Below, in pieces: positions 32,358-39,689 of a stretch of 43,142 bases of DNA. Made by a program: the position numbers and the translations under genes. Each line of letters opens with the position of its first letter. Positions within the stretch are counted from its first letter, which is position 1. This stretch comes from Candidatus Sulfopaludibacter sp. SbA3 (GTDB lineage Bacteria > Acidobacteriota > Terriglobia > 20CM-2-55-15). Location of the stretch: the NCBI GenBank assembly GCA_945865815.1, contig CAMBFR010000020.1:1-43142 (forward strand), written 5' to 3'. The notes under the pieces are model-generated. The model was not told where the DNA came from. It saw nothing but the letters and a program-made list of their open reading frames with translations, and did no database searches.

Positions 32358-33092
32358 TCACAATTCAAACAGTTTCTTGCCGAGCTTGTTCTCGAGCTTC
32401 AGCGCGCGCACGCGGTCGAGAACTTCGATGACATCTTTTATCTTGAAAGGCTTCTGCAGTGTAGCGAAGGCATAGGGATTCGGATGGGGCTGGTGTTCGG
32501 TGGACATCACAATGATCAGGCACTTCGGGCTGCATTCCTTGAAATAAACGACGGAATCCAGCGAAGTCAGGCCATCGATCTCAACACTGAGCATCACAGC
32601 GTCATATTGGCCCGCAGCGACCATCGTGAGCGCCTCCGCGGAGGCAGAGGTAATTGCAACCCGGTAGCCGGCGTCGGTCAACACCTGCTGCAGCGTGGGA
32701 TCGGGACACTTATCGACGATCAACGCCGAACCTTTGAGTTCATCTATGATTGCGACGATCTTGTCGATGGATACCGGTTTCTGCACTATGGCCGCAACGC
32801 CTTCGGCGCGCGCCTCCTCGATCAGGCCCTGCACGGAGTACGCGGTCATCAGGATGACCGGAACCGTCGGGTCGATTTTCTTGATTTCCTTGAAAGCATC
32901 GACGCCGCTCATTTGCGGCATGCGAATATCCATGAGGATGCAGTCGAAGCTCGAAGACCGGACCCGTTCGACGGCCTGGTTTCCGTCGAAGGCGAGCTCG
33001 ACTTCGTAGCCTCTTGCCTCGAAAACATCTCCGAGAGCCTCGGTGAGCGAGCGGTTGTCATCGACGACAAGTATCCTGAATTTCGAACTCAT
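32358..33092 (-). CDS. Response regulator with two receiver domains, second degenerate
   Basis: A 244-residue protein made of two receiver (REC) domains and no output domain. REC1 (about 5-120) is complete: Asp11-Asp12 (VVDDN), phosphoacceptor Asp55 (LMDIRMPQ), Thr83 and Lys105 (VQKP). REC2 (about 121-235) keeps the fold and the final TLQKPFKI, but the phosphoacceptor position holds Ser169 (VMLSVEIDG), so it probably cannot be phosphorylated. The ATG overlaps the stop of the globin-coupled kinase gene (ATGA), indicating a cognate pair. The globin-coupled kinase AfGcHK of Anaeromyxobacter is likewise paired with a two-receiver regulator. REC2 probably acts as a protein-binding or dimer module (inference). 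Confidence 0.9.
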   Translation of the reverse strand: MSSKFRILVVDDNRSLTEALGDVFEARGYEVELAFDGNQAVERVRSSSFDCILMDIRMPQMSGVDAFKEIKKIDPTVPVILMTAYSVQGLIEEARAEGVAAIVQKPVSIDKIVAIIDELKGSALIVDKCPDPTLQQVLTDAGYRVAITSASAEALTMVAAGQYDAVMLSVEIDGLTSLDSVVYFKECSPKCLIIVMSTEHQPHPNPYAFATLQKPFKIKDVIEVLDRVRALKLENKLGKKLFEL

Positions 33093-34309
33093 GATTCCGC
33101 CACCCCGTCTTTCAGATGGATCGTGAAAGTGCTCCCCTCGCCGAGGGTGCTGGCGACCGTAATTCGGCCGGCGTTCGCCTGAACGAGCGATTCGCACACG
33201 GCCAGACCAAGACCGATCCCTTTCGCTTTTGTCGTAAACAGCGGTTGAAAAATCTTCCGGAGGACATCGGGCGCGATACCGCCGCCAGTGTCCTGGACCG
33301 CGATTTGAACCTCTCCGCCCTCGCGCCGGGCTGTTACACGCAACGTTCCGCCGCCGTGCATCGCTTGAATGGCGTTCGTTACCAGATTGCTCAGCACCTG
33401 CCGAATCTGTATCGGATCGGCCAGGATGCTTGTTCCTTGCGTCTCCTGCTCCACTCGAATACCGCTGAGATCGCTTCGCCGCAGAACGTCCTCAACCAGA
33501 TCGATCACACGTATCCTGGCAAGCTCCGGCTGCCGGATGCGCGAAAAATCCAGAAGGTTGCCGATGATGTCATTCGCACTGTTGGCTTCGTACTCCAGTA
33601 GTCCGATATGCCTTTGAATCTTGGCGTCGTCTGCCGGCAAAGCCATTCTCAGGTAGTACAACGAGGCTTGCATGGCGGCGAGCGGATTGCGCAATTCGTG
33701 CCCGACACCTCCCGCAAGCTGTCCAAGTATGGCCAGCCGCTCTTTCCTTGCAAGCTCCTGCCGCAATTCCTCGCTCACTCTTTGCTCCTGCCGCAACTTG
33801 TCTATGAATCCGCCTCGGATATAGGCATCCATGGCGAGGCCGATATCCAGGAAGATCAGCTTCAGCAAGGAAGGTATGACTTCAAGGGCGCGATCGGTAC
33901 TTCCATTTTTGACGATCTGCTCGACGATGAGATGGAAATACCGGGAATAAAGGCCGAGGTACCACTGCGGAAGAAGCTCTATCCGCTGATGCGTGTCACC
34001 AACCCTGAGACGGTTCTCAAAATAATCGCGGTCGGCGATTCCCTCGGTCAGCCGAATGAAATACTGCTTCTGGAACTCTTTGATGCGCTCGAGAACGCCG
34101 GTTTGCATGAAGAATGCGCGTGTCTCGTCGAATTTGAAAAGGTGTTCATAGAGCTGGTCGATGATCTCATCGGCGTGTTCCACCGCCATTTTATGGATCG
34201 ACCGCAGCTTCTGGGCGTCTTCCTGGGTGAAACCCAGAAACTCGAGCCGCCTCGCGCGCTCATCGTCATCCAATCCAAATTTTTCGATCAGATCATCCAT
34301 AGGCGCCAT
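33089..34309 (-). CDS. Globin-coupled sensor histidine kinase
   Basis: A 406-residue soluble kinase with a heme sensor. Residues about 10-165 form a protoglobin/globin-coupled sensor domain: FLGFTQEDAQKLRSIHKM, LYEHLF with Tyr54 as candidate distal residue, and VGDTHQRIELLPQWYLGLY, where His107 is the likely proximal heme ligand. A HisKA helix pair follows with the phospho-His in GVGHELRNPLAAM, then the HATPase part with VTNAIQAM, VQDTGGGIAPD, and GIGLGLAVCESL. There are no membrane segments. Such proteins sense O2, CO or NO through heme. ATG codons at 34309 and 34300 are both possible, and the start region lies in a hairpin. The next gene is its likely partner regulator. Confidence 0.9.
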   Translation of the reverse strand: MAPMDDLIEKFGLDDDERARRLEFLGFTQEDAQKLRSIHKMAVEHADEIIDQLYEHLFKFDETRAFFMQTGVLERIKEFQKQYFIRLTEGIADRDYFENRLRVGDTHQRIELLPQWYLGLYSRYFHLIVEQIVKNGSTDRALEVIPSLLKLIFLDIGLAMDAYIRGGFIDKLRQEQRVSEELRQELARKERLAILGQLAGGVGHELRNPLAAMQASLYYLRMALPADDAKIQRHIGLLEYEANSANDIIGNLLDFSRIRQPELARIRVIDLVEDVLRRSDLSGIRVEQETQGTSILADPIQIRQVLSNLVTNAIQAMHGGGTLRVTARREGGEVQIAVQDTGGGIAPDVLRKIFQPLFTTKAKGIGLGLAVCESLVQANAGRITVASTLGEGSTFTIHLKDGVAES

Positions 34310-34326
34310 CCAAAAGGTGGCGCCTA
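34300..34326 (-). promoter_or_regulatory. Hairpin covering the start codons of the globin kinase
   Basis: TAGGCGCCA (34300-34308) and TGGCGCCTA (34318-34326) are a perfect 9-bp inverted repeat with a 9-nt loop. In the mRNA the ATG at 34309 straddles the loop and 3' arm, and the ATG at 34300 begins at its last base. Initiation would require opening the stem. Confidence 0.5.
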
Positions 34327-34371
34327 TCGTGGCACGTGGGTCAGGCGGATGCAAGAGAGAGAGGGAAATCA

Positions 34372-34433
34372 GGGGTCAGACGGGTGAATTTCCATTTTCG
34401 AACGAGAAAATGGGAATTCACCCGTCTGACCCC
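34372..34433. repeat. Large GGGGTCAGAC-type palindrome
   Basis: Arms 34372-34399 and 34406-34433 pair over 28 bp with one G-T wobble and a 6-nt loop. The outer end is GGGGTCAGACGGGTGAATT. On the plus strand a T-run (CGTTTTTT) follows. It lies between tonB and the globin kinase, both on the minus strand, and could separate their transcripts. It is related in core sequence to 26117-26180. Confidence 0.88.
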
Positions 34434-34441
34434 CGTTTTTT

Positions 34442-35251
34442 CTACGACTGGGGCAGTTGTCGAAACTCGACCTTCGCAGTCAGCTCGATGGATATCGGTA
34501 CGCCGTTCAGATACGTCGGTTCGTACCGCCACTGTTTCACGGCCTTGATCGCGGCTTCGACAAGCAGCGGGTGACCGGAAACGAGGCGAATCTCTTCGAC
34601 GGTTCCTTCAGCCGTCACGACGGCGTCAAGTATCACGTAGCCGCCGACGCGAGCCATCGAGGCCAGCTTGGGATAGGCGGGCGGCACCATTTTCACGAGG
34701 CGGGGTTCGCGAACCTCGCCACCGACGCGCACCGGTTTGGTCGGCAAGGGAGGCGGCGGCGGGGGCGGAGGAGGCGGCGGTACCGGTTTCGCGACGACAG
34801 GCTCGCGATCTTCGTTCCTCGCCAGAATTCCGCCCAACACACCACCGGTCATTCCACCCGGAACTCCACCGGGGACGCCGCCGATCACGCCTCCCGAGAA
34901 AGGCGCCATCGGAACGTCGACGATCCGAGCGATTTCCTGCGGCACGACCGAAGGCATGATCAGCGCGTCTTCGCTCGGTGTGGTTACCGGCGCCTGCGCC
35001 GCTGGCTGCCGCACCTGCGATAGGGCTGGAGGAGGATCGGGCAGCGCGGGCGGTGGCGGACCGATTGGAGAGACCAGCCTGGCAATGAGTTCGAGCTGGT
35101 CGATTCTGCTTACCGTCAGAAACGGGATCAGTACAAGAACAACGACAAGGACCGCATGAAAGACTATCGAGCCATAAAATGACGGCTTAATGTATTTGTC
35201 CTCTTCCGGAAACGTAGCTGGTAATTCCCTAAAGATTTCGCGCGCATCCAT
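34442..35251 (-). CDS. TonB family energy transducer
   Basis: A 269-residue TonB-like protein. A cytoplasmic stretch (1-24) precedes one membrane anchor at about residues 25-48 (SIVFHAVLVVVLVLIPFLTV). The periplasmic linker is rich in Pro, with a run of about a dozen Pro near residue 165, and has a Gly-rich part built of GGVP/GGVL units (about 118-140). The C-terminal TonB domain (about 180-265) has VKMVPPAYPKLASMARVGGYVILDAVV, GTVEEIRLVSGHPLL and AAIKAVKQWRYEPTYLNG. It transmits proton-motive energy to outer-membrane receptors; ExbB/ExbD are not in the window. It starts 1 nt after the CheY-like gene and is probably cotranscribed with it and the UspA gene. Confidence 0.92.
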   Translation of the reverse strand: MDAREIFRELPATFPEEDKYIKPSFYGSIVFHAVLVVVLVLIPFLTVSRIDQLELIARLVSPIGPPPPALPDPPPALSQVRQPAAQAPVTTPSEDALIMPSVVPQEIARIVDVPMAPFSGGVIGGVPGGVPGGMTGGVLGGILARNEDREPVVAKPVPPPPPPPPPPPLPTKPVRVGGEVREPRLVKMVPPAYPKLASMARVGGYVILDAVVTAEGTVEEIRLVSGHPLLVEAAIKAVKQWRYEPTYLNGVPISIELTAKVEFRQLPQS

Positions 35252-35252
35252 A

Positions 35253-35612
35253 TCAGCCTCCCATTACCCTCATCGCGGTCTCTATCAAATCCTTACGGTG
35301 AAGCGGTTTCCGGAGCAGCTCCGCGGCGCCCATCGCTCTTGCGGTAATTTCGGTGCCGTAATCCGCGTACCCGGAAATGATGATGACCGGTACATCGGAG
35401 TGCCGCTTCGCCAGCTCCGTAAGCAAATCTATTCCGGTCTTTCCCGGCATCCGATAGTCACAGACGACGAGGTCGAATTTCCGCGAGTCGAGCCGGGCGA
35501 GAGCGTTATCCACGCTCCCCACCGTTTCAACCTCGTGCCCTTCTCTTTCCAGAACCATCTGGATCGAGTCGCGGCAGGTTTCTTCGTCGTCTGTGACCAG
35601 GATTATCGCCAT
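35253..35612 (-). CDS. Single-domain response regulator (CheY-like)
   Basis: A 119-residue receiver domain without output. Acidic pocket Asp8-Asp9 (VTDDE), phosphoacceptor Asp52 (VVCDYRMPG), Ser80 and Lys102 (LLRKPL) are all present. The likely kinases are those encoded nearby (33089-34309 or 38210-39253), since no kinase is fused or adjacent. Its gene stands between uspA-like and tonB genes, spaced 7 and 1 nt, so the three are probably one transcript. How a soluble receiver relates to TonB is unclear. Confidence 0.93.
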   Translation of the reverse strand: MAIILVTDDEETCRDSIQMVLEREGHEVETVGSVDNALARLDSRKFDLVVCDYRMPGKTGIDLLTELAKRHSDVPVIIISGYADYGTEITARAMGAAELLRKPLHRKDLIETAMRVMGG

Positions 35613-35619
35613 CGCGCAC

Positions 35620-36492
35620 CTACATCTTTACAGCCAGAACTGGATTTGTTGTCTTTATCAGCAAATCGTCGGTTGTCGAGCCCATCAGCGCCTTCCGGAC
35701 CGCGCCATATTCGTGCGTCCCGACAATCGTGACGTCGGCTCCGACTTCTTCCGCGATCTCGGCAATACGGTCACTGGCTGACCCGAATTCGACGAGACGG
35801 ATGACCTTCGGATCGTTGATGAATTCGTCGGGCGTGAGGTTGAGCAACTGGTTTCCAGCCCAAACCCTCATCCTCTCCACCGTGTTGAAAAACGCCGATT
35901 GGCGAACGCCAAACTCGAATACCTTGGGCGATTCGATCACGTGAACCAGATACACCGAAGCGTCAAACATCTTCTTCAGGCCGAAGGCATACCGTACGAC
36001 CCTGTGTGAATGCTGCGAGAAGTCCGTTGCAACCAGAATCGTGTTTATCTTGTGCATATGCGCCGCGGGACGGGCATCGCTGTACATGGAAACGGCCAGC
36101 ACGGGCCTCGACGTCAGCCTCAGGACGCTGTTGGTGAATTCACCATCGGCGGATCCCATTACCACCATGTCCACCATTTCCTTCTCGGCGAGGTCGGCAA
36201 TCTGTTTAGCGGTATCGCCCTTCGAGATCACCTTCCTGATGTTGATCTTCCCGGCTGTATCGCCCAGGATCGGCGCCACGTGGGTGCCTACATAACCGTC
36301 GATCTCCGTCTGCATTTCGTGGATTCCGAACAGGGCAGACCAGTGCGGATGTTGCTCAAAGTAGTCCGTCACGACATGCTGCACGATGATTTCACCTTCC
36401 GTGAAATTTGCCAGCCGGACGGCGTGCAGCAGAGCGTGGTCGGCATTAGGGAAAAAGTCAGTCGGAAACAGAATGTGCTTTATGCCTTCCAT
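35620..36492 (-). CDS. Tandem universal stress protein (UspA) domains
   Basis: A 290-residue protein with two Usp domains (about 1-140 and 148-290). The first opens IKHILFPTDFFPNADHALLHAVRLA and contains VVMGSADGEFTNSVLRL; the second opens INTILVATDFSQHSHRVVRYAFGL and contains VTIVGTHEYGAVRKALMGSTTDDLL, close to the ATP-binding G-2x-G-9x-G(S/T) motif. Such tandem proteins accumulate under stress, energy limitation or redox change; the exact action is not defined. The start at 36492 is set by GAGGAGG at 36500-36506, eight nt upstream; an upstream in-frame start at 36522 is less likely. It is the first gene of the usp-receiver-tonB group. Confidence 0.92.
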   Translation of the reverse strand: MEGIKHILFPTDFFPNADHALLHAVRLANFTEGEIIVQHVVTDYFEQHPHWSALFGIHEMQTEIDGYVGTHVAPILGDTAGKINIRKVISKGDTAKQIADLAEKEMVDMVVMGSADGEFTNSVLRLTSRPVLAVSMYSDARPAAHMHKINTILVATDFSQHSHRVVRYAFGLKKMFDASVYLVHVIESPKVFEFGVRQSAFFNTVERMRVWAGNQLLNLTPDEFINDPKVIRLVEFGSASDRIAEIAEEVGADVTIVGTHEYGAVRKALMGSTTDDLLIKTTNPVLAVKM

Positions 36493-36803
36493 ATTTCGTC
36501 CTCCTCGCTCGGTGTTTTGCACGCGGCCTTCCCAGATTTAAGTCACTTGATTACATAGCGTTGCAAGATGCGGTTTCGCCCACGTAGTCAAACAGTCAAA
36601 AACGCCCCCTCTGCAAGTGACTTTTCGACAATCAGTGATGCGCGATGGCCGGGTGGAAAGACATGGTGTCGAGTGGAATTGCGCGGTGGGACTGGCAGCC
36701 GCGGGCTTTATGCCCGCGTTCACGCACCATCAGGGAATTCTTCCGGCGGTACTTGAACGCGGGCATAAAGCCCGCGGTTACAACATCAACCTCACATGCC
36801 TCG
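36493..36803. other. 311-bp intergenic region with inverted repeats
   Basis: No gene is supported here. It holds a 10-bp inverted repeat (AAGTCACTTG at 36540-36549, CAAGTGACTT at 36614-36623) and, nearer the ntrC-like stop, the nested palindromes at 36699-36777. The promoter for the uspA-like gene must lie in the left part; only a poor -24/-12 match (GGGAAG...GTGC on the minus strand, 36533-36519) is visible. Confidence 0.7.
36699..36777. repeat. Nested GC-rich palindromes
   Basis: Two 24-nt arms (36699-36722 and 36754-36777) are perfect inverted repeats with a 31-nt spacer, and each arm is itself a hairpin, GCGGGC-TTTAT-GCCCGC. The element lies 26 bp beyond the stop of the NtrC-type gene and could end its transcript. 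Two small hairpins facing each other look like a REP/BIME-type or miniature element. Confidence 0.82.
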
Positions 36804-38213
36804 TTACGCGTCTGCGGCGAAGCTTTCTTCGGCGTCACCGATGGGTTCACCGTCGAGCTCGTGTTCCTGCTTCTCGAGGTGACGGTAGATCGTGCGCGTC
36901 GCGATACCGAGCAACCGCGCGGCCATGTTCTTATCACCGCGGGTGTGTTGCAGCGTGATCTCAATCGCCTTGCGCTCGAGCTCGCGCAAAGGCGTCCCGA
37001 TCTTGAACGTGAGTGAGTGTCTTGCTTCCGCAAAAGCCGACACGCCCTGCGGCAGGACGTTCAGCGGAATCTGCTTTCCGTTCGTGAAGACCACGGCCCG
37101 CTCAACCGCATTCTCCAGTTCCCGCACATTACCCGGCCAGTCGTAGGAAACCAGCGCGAGCATCGCATCTTCGCTGAATCCCTCGATCGCCTTGTTGTTC
37201 TTCTCGGCGTAGGTCTTCAGGAAGTGCATTGCGAGAAGCTGAATATCCTCTTTTCTGTCTCGAAGAGCGGGAACGTGGATATTGATGACATTCAGCCGGT
37301 AGAAGAGGTCTTCGCGGAACCGCTTCTCCTCTACCTCCTTGTGAAGGTCCTTGTTGGTCGCCGTTATGATACGCACGTCGGCGTCGATGGTTCGTGTTCC
37401 GCCAAGCCGCTCGAATTTTCCATCCTGGAGAACCCGCAGAAGCTTCACCTGAATGGCGGGCGGGATCTCTCCGACCTCGTCCAGGAAAAGGGTTCCGCCG
37501 TTGGCCAGTTCGAAACGTCCTTCCTTGCGGGCATTCGCGCCGGTGAAGGCTCCTTTCTCGTAACCAAACAGTTCGGCTTCGAGCAGTGTTTCCGGTAACG
37601 CCGCACAGCTCACCTTGATCAGGGGCCGCGCGCGCCTTGGCGAGGCGGCGTGGATGGCATCGGCAACAACTTCCTTGCCCGTGCCGCTTTCACCGGTGAC
37701 CAGGATGGTCGCCGAACTCGGGGCCACCTGTTCGATCATTCTGGCGATGTTGCGCATTTCGTGGCTTCCGTAGATGAGCCGGCGCGTGCCGCTCTGGGTC
37801 AGTTGCGAACGCAGTTCGCGATTTTCGCGTGAGAGGTATTGTTTCTCTGCTGCTTTTTCCACGGCGCGCAAAAGCTGCGCCTTCTTTACGGGCTTGGTAA
37901 TGAAGTCGTACGCCCCTTCCTTGATCGCTTCAACAGCCACCTCAACCGTGCCATGCCCGGTAATGAGGATCACCTCGATCTCGGGCGCGGCCGCCCTGGC
38001 GCGCTTGAGCAACTCGACGCCATCCATGACCGGCAACCGCAGATCGGTAACAAGAATGTCGATGTCGTTTTCGAGGATGAAGTCCATGGCCTGCTGGCCA
38101 TTGTCGGTTTCCAGCGGATTGTAGCCGGCTCCCTCGAACACCTTGACCATCGCCGCGCGATTTTCAGTATCGTCTTCAACAACAAGAATGGTGGGACTTT
38201 TTCGAATGCTCAT
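36804..38213 (-). CDS. NtrC-family sigma-54-dependent response regulator
   Basis: A 469-residue enhancer-binding protein with three parts. The receiver (about 8-120) has Asp14-Asp15, phosphoacceptor Asp57 (VTDLRLPVMDG) and Lys107 region (ITKPVKK). The AAA+ domain (about 145-315) has Walker A GESGTGKE, the sigma-54 contact loop GAFTGA, Walker B GTLFLDEVGE and the arginine-finger region FREDLFYRLNV. The C-terminal Fis-type helix-turn-helix is MAARLLGIATRTIYRHLEK. It hydrolyses ATP to open sigma-54 promoters. Its ATG overlaps the stop of the kinase gene (ATGA), defining the pair. A good -24/-12 promoter lies in front of the divergent cytochrome gene at 39640-39655, its probable target. The adaptor signal is unknown. 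Confidence 0.95.
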   Translation of the reverse strand: MSIRKSPTILVVEDDTENRAAMVKVFEGAGYNPLETDNGQQAMDFILENDIDILVTDLRLPVMDGVELLKRARAAAPEIEVILITGHGTVEVAVEAIKEGAYDFITKPVKKAQLLRAVEKAAEKQYLSRENRELRSQLTQSGTRRLIYGSHEMRNIARMIEQVAPSSATILVTGESGTGKEVVADAIHAASPRRARPLIKVSCAALPETLLEAELFGYEKGAFTGANARKEGRFELANGGTLFLDEVGEIPPAIQVKLLRVLQDGKFERLGGTRTIDADVRIITATNKDLHKEVEEKRFREDLFYRLNVINIHVPALRDRKEDIQLLAMHFLKTYAEKNNKAIEGFSEDAMLALVSYDWPGNVRELENAVERAVVFTNGKQIPLNVLPQGVSAFAEARHSLTFKIGTPLRELERKAIEITLQHTRGDKNMAARLLGIATRTIYRHLEKQEHELDGEPIGDAEESFAADA

Positions 38214-39253
38214 ATGGGTAATAGTGTGGAAAATATCGAACCCTTGCCAGGCTGACTCTCCACAAGCAAGTGTCCGTTATGCTCGAAGATTATTTGTTGG
38301 GATGTTGCCAGTCCGAGGCCGGTGCCCCGGGCCTTCGTTGTAAAGAACGGCTCGAACAGCTTGGGTTGAATCTCTGAGGGAATGCCGCAGCCAGTGTCTT
38401 TTACTCGAATGACCAGGAATTTCTCGATGACGTCCGTCTCGATCCGCACTACGCCTTCCGCGCCTTCGGTTTCGATGGCTTCGGCGGCATTGCGCGTCAG
38501 ATTCTCCAGCACCTGCCGGAGCAGGCGTTCGTCAAACCAGACTTCCGGACTGGAGTCCATCAGGGCCACTTCGACGCGGACCGCGGCGGGGGGTTTCCAA
38601 CTGCCAACCAGGTCATGAATGATTGCATCGACCTGCCCCTTCTTGAGCTGAGGCTTTGGAAAACGGGAGAATTGCAGGTACTCGCTCACGATATCGTTCA
38701 GCCGGTCCAATTCCCGCAGTACCGACCGGATCAGACCGCGCGCCTCGGCGTTGGATTCGCCGATCTCATCCTCGAGCAACTCGACGTTCAGTGAAATCGA
38801 ACTGAGTGGATTTCGGACCTCATGCGCGATCTGGGACGCAAAACGTCCAATCGTGGCCAGCCGTTCGAACTGCAGAAGCCGTTCTTCCATTGTTCGCAGA
38901 TCCGCGCAGTCCTGAAAAACATGGACGAGGCGAACTTCGCCGCTGTCGTCGACGCGTTCGAGCGACATGTTGACCAGCTTGCGCTTGCCGGCGGCATCGA
39001 CGACCAACGACCTGTTGAGACAACGCTTTTCCGCAACCGCCTTCCGGACCATTTCATCGTATACATCCAGTCCGCGGCAAAGAGTCCGGATATTGCTTCC
39101 TTTAAGACTAATGGATGGAGTTTCAAGAATCCGCTCGGCGGCGGTGGTCGCCTCAAGGATGGTACCGTCAGCCGAGGTTATGACCGTACCTTCGTGCATA
39201 CAACCCAGGCACTGCTGGACTTCGATGAGTTTGCTTTTCAGACTAGCGGTCAT
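38210..39253 (-). CDS. NtrB-type PAS sensor histidine kinase
   Basis: A 347-residue cytoplasmic kinase without membrane helices. A PAS domain spans about 12-120 (GTVITSADGTILEATTAAERIL), followed by HisKA with the phospho-His in SQIAHEVRNPLSSI and a HATPase domain with LTRNAAEAI, VKDTGCGIPSE and GTGLGLATSQQII. Two cysteines, CLGCMHEG near residues 15-18, precede the PAS; a CxxC there could bind metal or respond to redox state (inference). The partner is the NtrC-type regulator encoded downstream with a 4-bp overlap. The gene is divergent from the decaheme cytochrome across 436 bp. A -24/-12-like sequence at 39266-39281 would place transcription start only 2 nt before the ATG. Confidence 0.92.
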   Translation of the reverse strand: MTASLKSKLIEVQQCLGCMHEGTVITSADGTILEATTAAERILETPSISLKGSNIRTLCRGLDVYDEMVRKAVAEKRCLNRSLVVDAAGKRKLVNMSLERVDDSGEVRLVHVFQDCADLRTMEERLLQFERLATIGRFASQIAHEVRNPLSSISLNVELLEDEIGESNAEARGLIRSVLRELDRLNDIVSEYLQFSRFPKPQLKKGQVDAIIHDLVGSWKPPAAVRVEVALMDSSPEVWFDERLLRQVLENLTRNAAEAIETEGAEGVVRIETDVIEKFLVIRVKDTGCGIPSEIQPKLFEPFFTTKARGTGLGLATSQQIIFEHNGHLLVESQPGKGSIFSTLLPI

Positions 39254-39265
39254 GGTCTCAGAGAA

Positions 39266-39281
39266 TGCAACTACAAAGCCA
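39266..39281 (-). promoter_or_regulatory. Possible sigma-54 promoter toward the NtrB-type kinase
   Basis: On the minus strand TGGCTT, 5 nt, TTGCA matches 9 of 11 consensus bases with GG and GC correctly spaced by 10. The predicted start would be near 39255, leaving a 2-nt leader before the ATG at 39253. That makes the site doubtful unless the mRNA is leaderless or translation starts further in. Confidence 0.3.
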
Positions 39282-39310
39282 TTTTGTCATTTGAATTCCA
39301 TGCCGAGGTT

Positions 39311-39466
39311 CAATTTGTCACACAAGCTCATCGAATCAGATGCTTTAAGGACTTTACCGACGCGCCCCCTGGCACCGCTGCTCCTTCGGCTAAGTATCGT
39401 AAAATGAAGAAATTTGCCTGGATGGCACAAGATCGCAGAAATCTTCTGCCACACTGTGACAAATTG
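39311..39466. promoter_or_regulatory. Candidate enhancer sites for the NtrC-type regulator
   Basis: CAATTTGTCACA (39311-39322) and its exact reverse complement TGTGACAAATTG (39455-39466) lie about 345 and 200 bp upstream of the predicted cytochrome transcription start. Enhancer-binding proteins use such dyad-related upstream sites. Assignment to this regulator is by position only. Confidence 0.42.
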
Positions 39467-39639
39467 TCGTCGCTTTGCGCGGACACCTCTGTTGGGGGGG
39501 TGGCGAATGTCACCGGCGAGCCCATTCGCTGAATGATTACTGTCTGTCGTAGTGTGGCAGCATTGCATCGGGTGAGCTTACATCCCTGCGATTTCCCTAT
39601 CGACGCCAACGCTCATTGACAACACGATACTTCGTCTTC

Positions 39640-39655
39640 CGGTACGTAAATTGCA
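39640..39655 (+). promoter_or_regulatory. Sigma-54 (-24/-12) promoter of the cytochrome-porin operon
   Basis: CGGTAC, GTAAA, TTGCA matches the consensus TGGCAC-N5-TTGCW at 9 of 11 positions, with GG (39641-39642) and GC (39653-39654) exactly 10 nt apart. The predicted start is near 39666, 24 nt before the ATG at 39690 and ahead of its GGGGG ribosome site. A divergent NtrC-type regulator is next door. Confidence 0.7.
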
Positions 39656-39689
39656 GCGGTCCCGGCAGTTGAAATGCGGGGGTGTTGTG

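Larger units (their letters stand above)
39254..39689. other. 436-bp divergent regulatory region, no gene
   Basis: The stretch between the NtrB-type kinase and the decaheme cytochrome has no supported gene. It contains two opposed -24/-12-type sequences (39266-39281 minus, 39640-39655 plus), a 12-bp motif in inverted copies (39311-39322, 39455-39466), a partial copy ATGTCACC near 39508, and a GGGGGGG run near 39494-39500. This arrangement fits a bidirectional sigma-54 control region. Confidence 0.7.

Noticed and set aside
34310-34354. TTG start at 34354 for the globin kinase
   Set aside because: No Shine-Dalgarno sequence, and the extra residues show no globin-sensor homology; the ATG codons at 34309 and 34300 are better placed.
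36519-36534. Sigma-54 promoter before the uspA-like gene
   Set aside because: GG and GC are correctly spaced on the minus strand, but only about 7 of 11 bases match; such matches are expected by chance.
39651-39689. TTG start adding 13 residues to the decaheme cytochrome
   Set aside because: It lies upstream of the predicted sigma-54 transcription start and spoils the signal peptide; ATG 39690 has a purine-rich ribosome site.
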